Source of the DNA: Candidatus Gastranaerophilales bacterium | GTDB taxonomy: Bacteria > Cyanobacteriota > Vampirovibrionia > Gastranaerophilales > UBA9579 | NCBI GenBank assembly: GCA_028689995.1 | Contig: JAQVCB010000001.1 | Span: 1 to 42,225 of the forward strand | Length of the DNA: 42,225 bases | Direction of reading: 5' to 3' | Part shown: one piece after another, positions 22,931 through 32,266 of the stretch | Position numbering within the stretch: position 1 is the stretch's first letter | How the letters are laid out: each line of letters begins with the position of its first letter | Notes under the pieces: model-generated | What the model was told of the DNA's origin: nothing | Databases searched by the model: none | The model's input: only the letters and a program-made list of their open reading frames with translations | Position numbers and translations under genes: made by a program

Positions 22931-24757
22931 ATGCAAAAACTGAAACTGCTGTTGGAAAAGAAAAAATTCAGGTATTTATCTTATTTTTTATTGACCGCAG
23001 TGATGATTTCAATTTTATGGCTTGTAGGACAATTTTTAACTATAAATAAATTATTTGAAGATCTTGAATTAAAGACTCTTGATTTTAGATACCGTATGGC
23101 AGGGACAGTTATAAAACCAAATCCTGATATTTTAATTATTTCTATTGATGATAACTCTCTTGAAATACTTGAAAACCAATATGGCAGATATCCATGGAGC
23201 AGAGATATTTATGCAAAAGTAATCAATTATCTTGAATCAGGTAAAGCAGATTCTATTATATTTGATCTTATGTTTATCGGAAATCAAAAAGGTTTTGAAG
23301 ATAAAGATAAAGAACTTGCTGTTACAATGGGAAAATATAATAATGTCTATACATCAATGAATTTTGATAATAGAAAAATTTTTAATTCGCCTGATTTACC
23401 TGAAACATTAAAAGTAAATGTTGAAAATCACAGTTATACAATTGATTTTAACGATTTTAATTTTTCCAGTTGCAGACTTATTTTACAAGATATCCTGCAA
23501 TCGACACCAAATATAGGTATGATAAATCTTTCAAGGGATGAAGATGGTATAACACGTCGAGGTTCATTGCTTGTAAAATATAAAAATGATTTTTATCCAT
23601 ATTTAGGGTTTAAAGTTGCCTATGATTATCTTAAAAAACACGAGAACCTTAATTTAGACAAATTTGAAATTAACAAAAATAATCAGCTTCTGCTCGGTAA
23701 AAGAAAAATCCAGCTTGATAAAGATGGAAGAATGATCATTAACTGGTATGGAGATGAATCTACCTTACCACAGGTTCCATTCTGGCAGGTAATAAAATCT
23801 ATAAATGCAGTTAATCAAGGTAAAAAACCTGATTTATCACCGGATTACTTTAAAGACAAGATTATCTTTATTGGAGCAACCGCTATTGCGCTTTATGATA
23901 TAAAAAGCATACCACTTAGTGGTATTTTCCCCGGTACAGAAATACTTGCAACGGTATTTAATAATATTGTCGACAATAACCCGATAAAAAGGGTTTATCC
24001 ATGGATTAATTTATTAATCTGTACCTTTTTAAGTATTATTACAGGGACAATAGTTCTTAAATTAAGATCTACAGCCATTTCTTCATTTATTATAGTTAGC
24101 GTACTTACTGTATATATTTTATTCTCGTCATTGTTGCTTAAAAAGTTCTTTATCTGGGTTGATTTTGTTAATCCAATTTTAATAATAACCCTGACATTTA
24201 CTATTATGTACATAATTAAGTACCTTATGAAATCAAAAGATTTTGAATATACATATAAGCTTGCGACAACAGATGGACTTACAGGACTTTATAATCATAG
24301 ATTTTTTCAGGAACATCTTGCAAATTCCATTGAAAGAACAAGAAGATATAATTCTCATATTTCTTTACTGCTTATAGATATTGATTTTTTCAAAAAATTT
24401 AATGATACATACGGTCATCAGGCGGGAGATGCTGTTTTAAGACAGGTTGCAGATACACTTAAAAAGGCCGTAAGATCATCGGATCTTGTTGCACGTTATG
24501 GTGGAGAAGAAATGACTGTTGTTCTTGATAACACCGATATTGAAGAAGCTGTAATCATAGCAAATAAAATTTGTACTACAGTTGCTGAAAAATCCTTTAA
24601 ATTGTCTGAAACAGTGGAAAGGAATGTTACTATAAGTATTGGAGTTGCAACTTTTCCACAACATGGCGAAATACCGTCTAAATTAATAGAATTTGCTGAT
24701 AAAGGTCTTTACAGAGCAAAAGAAAACGGCAGAAATCAAGTCGGGGCGATTGAATAA
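22931..24757 (+). CDS. Membrane diguanylate cyclase, CHASE2-GGDEF
   Basis: Predicted c-di-GMP synthase with an extracytoplasmic sensor. One N-terminal helix is followed by a CHASE2 domain (~residues 45-355: LELKTLDFRYRMAG, ILIISIDDNSLE, YPWSRDIYAKVINYL, FKDKIIFIGATA, PGTEILATVFNNI), then two or three membrane helices (~360-430) and a GGDEF domain (~449-605). The cyclase features DGLTGLYN, IDIDFFKKFNDTYGHQAGD and ENGRNQ are intact. The signature is RYGGEEM: Glu-Glu as in active GGEEF forms, but Phe replaced by Met. The inhibitory I-site RSSD lies five residues before RYGGEE, so product feedback is likely. A ribosome binding site (GAGGAAT) precedes the ATG. Confidence 0.92.
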   Translation: MQKLKLLLEKKKFRYLSYFLLTAVMISILWLVGQFLTINKLFEDLELKTLDFRYRMAGTVIKPNPDILIISIDDNSLEILENQYGRYPWSRDIYAKVINYLESGKADSIIFDLMFIGNQKGFEDKDKELAVTMGKYNNVYTSMNFDNRKIFNSPDLPETLKVNVENHSYTIDFNDFNFSSCRLILQDILQSTPNIGMINLSRDEDGITRRGSLLVKYKNDFYPYLGFKVAYDYLKKHENLNLDKFEINKNNQLLLGKRKIQLDKDGRMIINWYGDESTLPQVPFWQVIKSINAVNQGKKPDLSPDYFKDKIIFIGATAIALYDIKSIPLSGIFPGTEILATVFNNIVDNNPIKRVYPWINLLICTFLSIITGTIVLKLRSTAISSFIIVSVLTVYILFSSLLLKKFFIWVDFVNPILIITLTFTIMYIIKYLMKSKDFEYTYKLATTDGLTGLYNHRFFQEHLANSIERTRRYNSHISLLLIDIDFFKKFNDTYGHQAGDAVLRQVADTLKKAVRSSDLVARYGGEEMTVVLDNTDIEEAVIIANKICTTVAEKSFKLSETVERNVTISIGVATFPQHGEIPSKLIEFADKGLYRAKENGRNQVGAIE

Positions 24758-24788
24758 AATAGAACATACAAAAAATTTATATGTTCTA

Positions 24789-24906
24789 TGTCATCCTGAG
24801 GAGCAAAGCGACGTGAGGATCTTACCAATATTTAATTTTATAATTAATTTATGGTTAAAATATAAAGTTGACTGGATTGCCACGGGCTAAAGCTCTCGCA
24901 ATGACA
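24789..24906 (+). repeat. Family 3 dispersed repeat pair
   Basis: Starts TGTCATCCTGAGGAGCAAAG, continues GTGAGGATCTTACCA, and closes with the inverted unit GGATTGCCACGGGC...CTCGCAATGACA. Confidence 0.7.
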
Positions 24907-24952
24907 ATGATTGTTAAATATGTAAGAATTTTTCATTCCTCCCTTTAGCAAC

Positions 24953-24982
24953 CAAAAAAGAAAACTCACACAATGGTGTGAG
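24953..24982 (-). terminator. Rho-independent terminator of the thymidine kinase gene
   Basis: On the minus strand: CTCACAC-CATT-GTGTGAG followed by TTTTCTTTTTT. It lies ~50 bases beyond the tdk stop. Confidence 0.85.
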
Positions 24983-25032
24983 CCGAGGACGCATCATGGC
25001 AAGTTAGTTAAGCAAGAAAGGGCATAATTCGT

Positions 25033-25644
25033 TTATGTCCGAGTTACTGAAGAAACTAAGGATGCCAATTTTTCGGAGTCATCATTAATTTCATAACAAT
25101 TCAGACAACGCGCTTCATAGCGCTCATCTCCTCCTACCATAATCAATGGTGATGACCTGTGCGCAGGTTCACCGTCAATAATTCTCTGGGTTCTTGATCC
25201 GTATTCAGAACCGCATTTCATACAAATTGCAGTAAGTTTATCTATTTTATCTGCATAACAAAATAAAATAGGCATAGCTCCAAATGGTTCAGATTTAAAA
25301 TCAAGCTCTAAACCTGTACCAATAACCTTTTTACCCATTTTGATAATATCTGAAATGATAGTTGTAATATTTTCATCAAAAAATTGAAGTTCATCTATGC
25401 CTATAACTTCATCATCATTATCTATAAAATTAAAAATTTCCGATGAATTTTTCACCTTAATAGCAGAATGGATAGTTCCGTTTCGTGATTCAATATGATT
25501 GTTAAAAGCTCTTGTATCAATTACCGGTGAAAAAACTTTAATTTTTTTGCCGGCAATTTTAGCACGGTTAAGCCTTCTTAAAAGCTCTTCCGTTTTGCCG
25601 CAGCTCATTGGGCCTGTAATAAGTTCAAATCTGTAACTTAGCAC
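25033..25644 (-). CDS. tdk: Thymidine kinase, type II
   Basis: Phosphorylates thymidine with ATP in pyrimidine salvage. The P-loop GPMSCGKTEELLRRLNRA, the Walker B-like IDELQFFD and the lasso region GGDERYEARC are all visible. Zinc ligands are present as CMKCG and CLNCY. The frame extends to a GTG at 25671, which has no ribosome binding site. GTG at 25644 gives VLSYRFELITGPM, close to the usual start, with GGGGAAG ~9 bases upstream, so I prefer it (203 aa). The gene has its own terminator and lies between two unrelated genes. Confidence 0.92.
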   Translation of the reverse strand: MLSYRFELITGPMSCGKTEELLRRLNRAKIAGKKIKVFSPVIDTRAFNNHIESRNGTIHSAIKVKNSSEIFNFIDNDDEVIGIDELQFFDENITTIISDIIKMGKKVIGTGLELDFKSEPFGAMPILFCYADKIDKLTAICMKCGSEYGSRTQRIIDGEPAHRSSPLIMVGGDERYEARCLNCYEINDDSEKLASLVSSVTRT

Positions 25645-25826
25645 CCTAACACTCTTCCCCAATAATTTCACCCATACAAATTTTATGATTTTTTGTTAAA
25701 AACAATTATATATCTATAACAATGCTTAAACACAAATATTTAAGAACTTTTAACAAAAACCGTTACACTTATAAATAATTCGGTGTTCTAATTTTAATAG
25801 TTGTTTTAAAGCTTTTAAATTATTGT

Positions 25827-27467
25827 CTATTGCATACAGATTCTGTTTCTTCCATGTTTTTTGGCTTTATAAAGAAGACTGTCAGCCTGTTCTATTGATT
25901 CGCGGATTAATGAATTAATTTCAATATTTTTATTTTTTATCTGCCCAATATCAATGATACCGCCGCTAATGGTGACTTTTAGTTTTTTACCCTGAAAACT
26001 AAAATCACTATTTTGAATGGCGTTTCTAAGTCTTTCTAAAAACTCGTATCCGTTATTTATATCGGTTTCAGGCAGTATCAGAGCAAATTCTTCCCCGCCT
26101 ATTCTGGCTGCAATATCGCTTTTTCTAATATTGTCTTTAATTATTTTTCCCAGTTCCCTGAGAACGAAATCCCCTGCCAAGTGTCCCCAGGTATCGTTAA
26201 ATTTTTTAAAAAAGTCAATGTCAAAAATAGCTAGAGAAAGAGATCCGGAATGACGTTTTGCTCTTTCAATTTCAGCTGATATTCTTTCATTGAAGTTTCT
26301 TTTGTTTATCAAACCTGTAAGTTCATCTTTTATGGCAAGACTTTTTATTTTTTCAAGCAAATAGGATTGATTAATTGCGATGCCAATCTGAAAAGCAATA
26401 TTTTCAATCATCTGGACATCATCCTGTGACCATTTTTTTGTTTTATTACATTGATTTAATGTTAATGTTCCGAAAACACCGCTTTCAAACATTATTGGAA
26501 CAATAAGAATTGATTTTGCTTTTACTCCATTAATTATTTCGTACCTTGTTTTAGGATAATCCTTTAAATCAGAATCTTTAGAAATATCATCAGCAATAAC
26601 AGATTTTAAAGTTCTTAAAATCCTTTCATTGACGGAATTTCCAATAACAGGTGTATATGCTTCAGTTAATAGAGGATTGTTATAGCCATGTGTATTAAAT
26701 TCATTAGTCACCAGTGCCATATTTTTAGCAGGAATAAATTTGACTATACTGCATACAGATACGTTAAGTGCAGTTGCAATTTCATATACAGCAGTATTTA
26801 AAATTGTATTGAGGTCAAGAGACATTCTTATTGAATTATTTATTTTGTTTATAATTTTTTCCCTGAAAGTTTGAAGCTGAAGTTGTTTATAGTTTCTGCC
26901 ATTTTCAATGGTGGGAGCAATCTGTGCAGCACAGAGTTTTATAAAATATTCGTCATCTTCATTAAATTCTGAATTATCTTCTTTGCTGCAGATAGCAAGA
27001 ATACCAATAATTTCATGATTACTTTTTATAAATGCCGTTTGAGCTTTGTTATTTCCGAAAAGATTGTTTGTTACAAACTTAATTTTAAACTCGTTTGCAT
27101 TTGAATCAATAGATGAAAATTCTTCAGAATAAATATCCAAACCATATACACAGGATTCAATATTAAATTTTTCTTTGGAAGCGTCAAGGATATAGATAGC
27201 ACATTTTTCTACTTGTAAAGTTTTAGCAATTTTATATATAAGTTCATTTAAAAGATTATCCGTTCTGCAAGAGGAAACAAGAGATAATTCTCTTAAAAGG
27301 GATATTTCCTTAAAGAGTCTTTCTGAATCAAGATTAAAAATTTCAAAAAAGTCATTTTTATCAGTTTCATTAAATTTCTTTAGAGCAAGCAGTAAATCTT
27401 TTGGATCTTTGTTTTCATTATTATTATGAACAATATCAAAATTTCCAAACATACTCTGATTCTCCAA
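25827..27467 (-). CDS. Diguanylate cyclase with two GAF-like sensor domains
   Basis: A 546-aa soluble protein. Residues ~60-195 and ~205-375 look like two GAF domains; the second has FESGVFGTLTLNQCNKTKKW and VQMIENIAFQIGIAI, a classic GAF ending. The GGDEF domain covers ~380-546: KDELTGLINKRNFNERI, FDIDFFKKFNDTWGHLAGD, the signature RIGGEEF near 456-460, and KKHGRNR. The I-site RKSD is five residues before RIGGEE, so c-di-GMP feedback is expected. It should make c-di-GMP in response to an unknown ligand. The gene appears monocistronic; the flanking 519 bases upstream hold only repeats. Confidence 0.92.
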   Translation of the reverse strand: MENQSMFGNFDIVHNNNENKDPKDLLLALKKFNETDKNDFFEIFNLDSERLFKEISLLRELSLVSSCRTDNLLNELIYKIAKTLQVEKCAIYILDASKEKFNIESCVYGLDIYSEEFSSIDSNANEFKIKFVTNNLFGNNKAQTAFIKSNHEIIGILAICSKEDNSEFNEDDEYFIKLCAAQIAPTIENGRNYKQLQLQTFREKIINKINNSIRMSLDLNTILNTAVYEIATALNVSVCSIVKFIPAKNMALVTNEFNTHGYNNPLLTEAYTPVIGNSVNERILRTLKSVIADDISKDSDLKDYPKTRYEIINGVKAKSILIVPIMFESGVFGTLTLNQCNKTKKWSQDDVQMIENIAFQIGIAINQSYLLEKIKSLAIKDELTGLINKRNFNERISAEIERAKRHSGSLSLAIFDIDFFKKFNDTWGHLAGDFVLRELGKIIKDNIRKSDIAARIGGEEFALILPETDINNGYEFLERLRNAIQNSDFSFQGKKLKVTISGGIIDIGQIKNKNIEINSLIRESIEQADSLLYKAKKHGRNRICMQ

Positions 27468-27605
27468 TAAATCTGTTTCTCTTAGGATGAATATCTAAAT
27501 ATTGATATTATCAATGATAGCCTTAAGTATAGGTTTACGAATCCACTAAAAATATCAAATATTATGAATAAGGAATAAAGAAAAATTTTTCAGTATTTAT
27601 TGAGG

Positions 27606-27682
27606 TGTCATTCTGAGAGCTTTAGCTCGAAGAATCTGCATGTAAGTTAAGTGCAGATTCTTCGCTTCGCTCAAGAATGACA
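27606..27682. repeat. Family 3 dispersed repeat, inverted pair
   Basis: TGTCATTCTGAGAGC...GAAGAATCTGCA and its near-complement TGCAGATTCTTCG...CAAGAATGACA face each other around a ~13-base spacer, so the unit can fold into one long hairpin. Confidence 0.75.
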
Positions 27683-27767
27683 ATTGATAGTATTCAGATG
27701 AGAATTGATTATTTTTTTATAATACATAATACTAAGTTGCAATCAAAATATTATTAACAATCTTGTC

Positions 27768-27793
27768 TAACAAGGGGTTGCAACCCCTTGTTA
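27768..27793. repeat. 26-bp perfect palindrome
   Basis: TAACAAGGGGTTG is immediately followed by its exact reverse complement, with no loop. There is no T run on either side, so a terminator role is doubtful; it could be an operator or repeat remnant. Confidence 0.7.
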
Positions 27794-27866
27794 ATACTAT
27801 AGTCTGCAACTCGGTATAAAAACTTTTTCTTTATTTAAATTGGATAAAATTAAGAACGAGTTTGGT

Positions 27867-27927
27867 TAAAGCCTCCAACGCCTTGCCAAGCAAGCCGTTT
27901 CGGCTTTAGCCAGCACTCCCGCTTCGC
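27867..27927 (+). repeat. Family 2 repeat, copy C
   Basis: Hairpin TAAAGCC...GGCTTTA followed by CAGCACTCCCGCTTCGC, the shared tail with two changes. Confidence 0.5.
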
Positions 27928-27986
27928 ACGAGCCTTTTACAGTTATAATTGGATTTTACAGTTTATAACAAGACATGCTCTAAGAT

Positions 27987-28904
27987 TTAGGGTTTGATTA
28001 ATTCCTGAAATCTTTCATTATCATTAAATCCTTCAAAGCATTTGTCCATTATTACAATTTCTTTGATTGCTTCATTTAGTTGAATTGCAATGCCAAGTTC
28101 TTTTATAGCTTCTTCGTTTTTACCAAGATTTGCATAACCGCAAGCTCTCTTGTAAATAAGAAGTGCATCAACTGCATTTAAGCTTAAAGCTTCATCAAAA
28201 AACCTGATTGCATTTTCAGGATCATTCTGCGAAAGATATAAATCGCCTATTTTATAATATAAAATAGCATCTTCCGGGTTTAAAGACAGAGCTTTTTTAT
28301 ACAGGTTAAGTGCAATAGAATTTTGATTTGTTGAAATAAAGCATTGTGCCATATATTCATAGCATTTGCTTGATTTTGGATCAAGCTCAATAGCTCTTTG
28401 AAAGTGTGTAATGGCATTTTTATACTGTCTTATTTCATGATATAAAATGCCAAGATCTCTGTGACATGAGTAATCATCAGGGTTCATTTTTAAGGATTTT
28501 AGGTAAGATTCAATAGCTTCGTCAAATTTTTCCAACTTGCAATAGGCAACACCTATGTTGTAGTACGCTAGAGCCAAGCCCGGTTCAATTTCAAGCGCAT
28601 TATTATAATATTCAATGGCTTGAGCATATTCTTGAATATCAATAAGAAAATTTGCGAAATTGTAGTAAATTACATAATTTTTAGAATCCAGTTCTATAGC
28701 CTTTTGATAAAACTGCTTTGCCGTCTTTCTATGATTAAGCTGAAATTCTGCATTTGCAAGTTTTACCCAGCCCAGAGCTGCGAATTCAGGAATTTCTATA
28801 AGTTTTTTAAAACTTTCAACAGCTTTTTCAAATTCTCCAACTTTTAAATAAAGTTCGCCAATTTCTAAATAATGAATGTAAGGTTGATATTTGTCCAAGT
28901 TCAA
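27987..28904 (-). CDS. Tetratricopeptide repeat protein
   Basis: A 305-aa soluble protein made almost entirely of about eight TPR units, each with the W/Y-x2-hydrophobic-G...A...F...P consensus, for example YYNIGVAYCKLEKFDEAIES, CHRDLGILYHEIRQYKNAIT, LYYKIGDLYLSQNDPENAIR. TPR arrays form a superhelix for protein binding. No enzymatic or membrane segment. The gene starts 12 bases after the TrmB regulator stop on the same strand, so the two are probably co-transcribed. Partner unknown. Confidence 0.9.
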   Translation of the reverse strand: MNLDKYQPYIHYLEIGELYLKVGEFEKAVESFKKLIEIPEFAALGWVKLANAEFQLNHRKTAKQFYQKAIELDSKNYVIYYNFANFLIDIQEYAQAIEYYNNALEIEPGLALAYYNIGVAYCKLEKFDEAIESYLKSLKMNPDDYSCHRDLGILYHEIRQYKNAITHFQRAIELDPKSSKCYEYMAQCFISTNQNSIALNLYKKALSLNPEDAILYYKIGDLYLSQNDPENAIRFFDEALSLNAVDALLIYKRACGYANLGKNEEAIKELGIAIQLNEAIKEIVIMDKCFEGFNDNERFQELIKP

Positions 28905-28916
28905 ATCTCCATTTTT

Positions 28917-29732
28917 CTAATGTGCATAAATTTTAAAATCTTTTCCAAGTATTTTTTCCCTTAATTTAATAAGGTCTTTCCCATATACCTTATTTAAAGC
29001 ATCGCCAAGCTCGCTCTCAACATCAAGCAAAAAGATATCATGAACAATAACTTCTTTAATAATTAGAACTATATCTCGATTTCTTGTCCATACAACCTGA
29101 GGGGGTTTTTCTTTATTTGATAAAGTACCTACTATACCTTCTTCTCCATCTATAGAAAGTATAATCCAACGTCCCCCAAGAGCAGTTTCCAATGTCCTAC
29201 CGAGACCATGCTGATAAACCATGCCAAAATCGAGGTCTACATCATTATATCCGACAATTTTAAGATCAACACCTCTGTCATGGGCTTTTTTAAGAACTTC
29301 TTTTACAAGACTTACATCTTCATTCCATATTTCAAGGAATAGTTCTCTTTTAGCATTATTTATTAGCTCAATTACCCGATCCAGAATGACCTGTTCCCCT
29401 CTTATATTATGAACAGGTTCAACAAAATCATCTGATACTGTTGGTAGATTGTCTTTAAGATATTGCAGAGAAGACTTAAAGGATCTTTCACAGCGATTTA
29501 ATAATTCCTGTGGATTTATGGGGATATATGTAACAGGTTTTGTACCAGATGAAACAACAATCTGACGATTTTCAAGAACTTTTAAAGTGTCATAAGCTCT
29601 CGCCTGAGGGACACCTGATTCCTTACTTACTTCATATCCAGTTGCAGGTTGATGTTTTAAAAGAGAAAGATAAACCTTTGCCTCATAGCTGTTAAATCCA
29701 AGTTCTTTTAAACGTTCTAACAAATCTTCCAT
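28917..29732 (-). CDS. TrmB-family transcriptional regulator
   Basis: The N-terminal winged helix-turn-helix (~1-75) has the TrmB signature: LKELGFNSYEAKVYLSLLKH, ATGYEVSKESGVPQARAYDT, LKVLENRQIV. A phospholipase-D-like effector part follows (AKRELFLEIWNEDV, DRGVDLKIVGYND). In archaea and some bacteria TrmB regulators bind sugars and control sugar transporters and central carbon genes. Here the target is unknown; the sugar ABC components in this window are far away. It is first of a likely two-gene unit with the TPR gene. Confidence 0.88.
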   Translation of the reverse strand: MEDLLERLKELGFNSYEAKVYLSLLKHQPATGYEVSKESGVPQARAYDTLKVLENRQIVVSSGTKPVTYIPINPQELLNRCERSFKSSLQYLKDNLPTVSDDFVEPVHNIRGEQVILDRVIELINNAKRELFLEIWNEDVSLVKEVLKKAHDRGVDLKIVGYNDVDLDFGMVYQHGLGRTLETALGGRWIILSIDGEEGIVGTLSNKEKPPQVVWTRNRDIVLIIKEVIVHDIFLLDVESELGDALNKVYGKDLIKLREKILGKDFKIYAH

Positions 29733-30072
29733 GTTTTTTCCAATACTTATTTTAGTACTTATTTAATCAGTAGTATACCATATTCACAGGGTTTGTTTAC
29801 AGGGCTGATGAAAAGTTGCCAAAAGTCAAAAATCGTAATAAGCCCAAATCCAGTATGTAGAGTTTGTATAAATCTGTTAAGTTGGTTAGATTGCCACGCT
29901 CCCGCTGGTCGCTCGCAATGACAGAGAGAGTATTTTAACTAATTTTCCTTTACCCTGGGTTTGTTTGGATTGTAATGCGGAAATTATTATTTTGTTCTAA
30001 AATATTACAGGAATGGTTAAACAGTGAAGATAAAGAATATTTGTATAAAATAATCATGGAAAGGACATAAAA
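29733..30072. other. Divergent intergenic region with a family 3 repeat
   Basis: Promoter region between the minus-strand TrmB gene and plus-strand ychF. It contains one family 3 unit (29888-29923) and otherwise nothing recognisable. Confidence 0.5.
29888..29923 (-). repeat. Family 3 dispersed repeat
   Basis: AGATTGCCACGCTCCCGCTG...CTCGCAATGACA, the inverted orientation of the TGTCATTGCGAG...GGCAATCT unit at 1301. Confidence 0.75.
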
Positions 30073-31167
30073 TTGTTAAAAGCTGGCATCGTAGGCTTGC
30101 CGAATGTTGGAAAATCAACATTATTTAATGCATTGACTTCCAGCAAAAATGCTGAATCGGCAAATTACCCTTTTTGTACAATTGAACCAAATGTTGGCGT
30201 TGTTAATGTGCCTGATGAAAGACTCTGGGTACTTAAAGATATAGTAAAAACAAATGTTGTAATACCCACTGCAATAGAATTTGTCGATATTGCCGGTCTG
30301 GTTGAAGGAGCAAGTAAAGGTGAAGGACTTGGAAATCAGTTTCTCGGACATATTAGAGAAGTTGATGCAATTATTCAGGTCGTTCGTTGTTTTATAGATG
30401 AAAATACAGTTCATGTTTCAGGGAAAATAGATCCGCTTGATGATATAGAAATAATTAATACAGAACTGGCGTTGGCTGATCTTTCAACTGTTGAAAAAAG
30501 AAAAGAGAGAATCGCAAAGCAGGTCAAGGCAAAAGAAAAAAATGCCATCATTGAAGATGTTGTACTGGATAAGTTAATGGAACTTTTAAGCGAAGGTAAA
30601 CCTATTTCAACCGATAGCTTCAATGAAGAAGAAATACCTTTTATAAATAATCTGCATCTTCTCTGCACAAAACCTGTTATATACGCAGCAAATGTTTCGG
30701 AAGATGATCTTGCAAGTGGAAATGAACTTGTGGAAAAAGTTAAAGAATACGCCTCGCAGCATAGCGCACAGGTTGTTGTAATAAGCGCTCAGATAGAAGC
30801 GGAACTTGCAGAATTATCTCCTGAAGAGGCCAAAGACTTTTTAAAAGAACTTGGAATCGAAAGTTCAGGAATTGAACGAATGATAAAAAGTGTATACGAT
30901 CTTCTAGGTCTAAGAACATACTTTACGGCTGGTGAAAAAGAAGTAAGGGCATGGACTATTACAGCAGGAATGAAAGCTCCTCAGGCAGCAGGCGTAATTC
31001 ATACTGATTTTGAAAAAGGATTTATCAGAGCTGAAGTGACATCTTATGGTGATTTTGTAAGCGCAGGATCTTATGCTGTTGCAAAAGACAGGGGTGTAAC
31101 AAGACTTGAAGGTAAGGAATATGTGGTACAAGACGGCGACATAATGCACTTCAGATTTGCTGTTTAG
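30073..31167 (+). CDS. ychF: Redox-regulated ATPase/GTPase YchF (OLA1 family)
   Basis: A translation-associated P-loop NTPase that binds ribosomes. The P-loop GLPNVGKSTLFNALT is at residues 8-22, followed by YPFCTIEPNVGVVNVPD, the switch segment EFVDIAGLVEGASKGEGLGN and the TGS domain at the C-terminus (LRTYFTAGEKEVRAWTI ... VQDGDIMHFRFAV), all typical. At 364 aa it is full length. The start is TTG at 30073, supported by AAAGGA 8 bases upstream and by the family N-terminus (LKAGIVGLPNVGKS). It is monocistronic. Confidence 0.96.
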   Translation: MLKAGIVGLPNVGKSTLFNALTSSKNAESANYPFCTIEPNVGVVNVPDERLWVLKDIVKTNVVIPTAIEFVDIAGLVEGASKGEGLGNQFLGHIREVDAIIQVVRCFIDENTVHVSGKIDPLDDIEIINTELALADLSTVEKRKERIAKQVKAKEKNAIIEDVVLDKLMELLSEGKPISTDSFNEEEIPFINNLHLLCTKPVIYAANVSEDDLASGNELVEKVKEYASQHSAQVVVISAQIEAELAELSPEEAKDFLKELGIESSGIERMIKSVYDLLGLRTYFTAGEKEVRAWTITAGMKAPQAAGVIHTDFEKGFIRAEVTSYGDFVSAGSYAVAKDRGVTRLEGKEYVVQDGDIMHFRFAV

Positions 31168-31228
31168 ATGTAGAATTGGGAACTTGGCACTAGAAGCAGA
31201 GTTTTAATTTATATAGACAAAATTAATA

Positions 31229-31250
31229 CGGATGGGCTAAAGTCCATCCG
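31229..31250 (+). terminator. Possible terminator hairpin after ychF
   Basis: CGGATGGG-CTAAAG-TCCATCCG forms an 8-bp stem (one G-U) ~60 bases past the ychF stop. The T run is poor (CTTAACTTTCT), so it may be a weak terminator or repeat. Confidence 0.4.
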
Positions 31251-31389
31251 CTTAACTTTCTCTATTCGTCTATTTATTAGTATAAACTCTAAAAAACTTA
31301 ATATTTACAAAAATTTAGGCAATTTTTGAGAGTAGATTGTTTTTATATATATAAGAAGAATAGGTTAGACTTAGGAAGTAAAAAATAAT

Positions 31390-31656
31390 ATGATTTGGGA
31401 ATGGCAGTATCGATCAGAACTTTTAAATGATAAAATTCAAAAACCATCAAGTTCTCTGTACGAACACATTGATAAAATTTCTTTTGAAGAAATAAGGGAG
31501 GTAAAGAATAGAATAAATTTTTATCTTATTCATTTAAAAATTATTTTAAAGAAAAACTATTCTGAATCAACGGAAAATCAGTTATCTTTTCTTAAAAGGT
31601 TAAATAGTTTACTTGACACCGAAATAAATAGGAGAAAAATGAGAGTACATATTTAG
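31390..31656 (+). CDS. Small hypothetical protein, 88 aa
   Basis: Unrecognised. Predicted all-helical, charged and soluble (MIWEWQYRSELLNDKIQKPS...; EEIREVKNRINFYLIHLKII), possibly a helical hairpin. The start has AGGAAG ~12 bases upstream, a wide spacing. A family 2 repeat begins 16 bases after the stop. No functional context. Confidence 0.55.
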   Translation: MIWEWQYRSELLNDKIQKPSSSLYEHIDKISFEEIREVKNRINFYLIHLKIILKKNYSESTENQLSFLKRLNSLLDTEINRRKMRVHI

Positions 31657-31672
31657 TACAAGAATGAGTTTA

Positions 31673-31720
31673 TATTTCGTAAAGGCTCATTGCCTTCACG
31701 AAATAACGCTTCTGATTCGC
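31673..31720 (+). repeat. Family 2 repeat, copy D
   Basis: Hairpin TATTTCGT-(AAGGC/GCCTT)-ACGAAATA followed by AACGCTTCTGATTCGC, two changes from the copy A tail. Confidence 0.5.
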
Positions 31721-31869
31721 AAACGGTAAAACGGAGTGTTGCAAATAGAAACGGGCAACAATAGGTTGGGGAAAACTTATAAAGTCTGCTTTTCTTAGCT
31801 ATTCAAGCATTGTTTCACTCCTGCACCGTAAAAAACAATAAAAAAACAGATGAAAGGAAGGAAAAAATT

Positions 31870-32247
31870 ATGAGAAGGGGATTTATTCAAACTTTAGCAA
31901 ACAGAGATTTAGACAATACACCATTAGTTCAGTATGCAAGTCATGAACTTCATAAAATAAATCTGGTATATCCGGAAAGTGTTGGAACTCTTAATAAACT
32001 TAATGTACTTGATCTTGTTAATACACTTTCCAGGCAGAATATTGCACCAAAAGAACAAAAGGAAGTTGCAAGAGCATTTTATGATTCTGTAAAAGGTAAA
32101 TGTGAAGTACTTCAGCAATTACCTGAAGATATCCAATATATTGTCAAATCCTTGATGAGAATTTTTACTGAACAGAATCACAGTGATCTTTCTGCTCCGG
32201 TTGCTTCGAAAATGTTTGAAAAAATAGTTTGCAGTGAACGTGTATAA
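31870..32247 (+). CDS. Hypothetical protein, 125 aa
   Basis: No recognised family. The protein (MRRGFIQTLANRDLDNTPLV...) is soluble and probably helical. The frame is open from 31810, but ATG at 31870 is preceded by GAAAGGAAGGAAAAA, a good ribosome binding site, and is preferred. It converges on the helicase-nuclease gene with a 19-base gap. A gap of ~210 bases with a repeat separates it from the small ORF upstream. Confidence 0.65.
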   Translation: MRRGFIQTLANRDLDNTPLVQYASHELHKINLVYPESVGTLNKLNVLDLVNTLSRQNIAPKEQKEVARAFYDSVKGKCEVLQQLPEDIQYIVKSLMRIFTEQNHSDLSAPVASKMFEKIVCSERV

Positions 32248-32266
32248 GAGTATCAATTAAATATTA

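Larger units (their letters stand above)
24758..25032. other. Intergenic region with family 3 repeat and tdk terminator
   Basis: No gene. A family 3 repeat (24789-24906) is followed by the terminator of the minus-strand thymidine kinase gene. Confidence 0.6.
27468..27986. other. Intergenic region rich in repeats and palindromes
   Basis: No gene over ~520 bases. It holds a family 3 inverted pair (27606-27682), a 26-bp perfect palindrome (27768-27793) and family 2 copy C (27867-27927). The left end should carry the promoter of the GAF-GGDEF gene. Confidence 0.6.

Noticed and set aside
27600-27930. CRISPR-like array of repeats
   Set aside because: The repeats here belong to three different families, are inverted or palindromic, and have no regular direct repeat-spacer spacing; no cas gene nearby.
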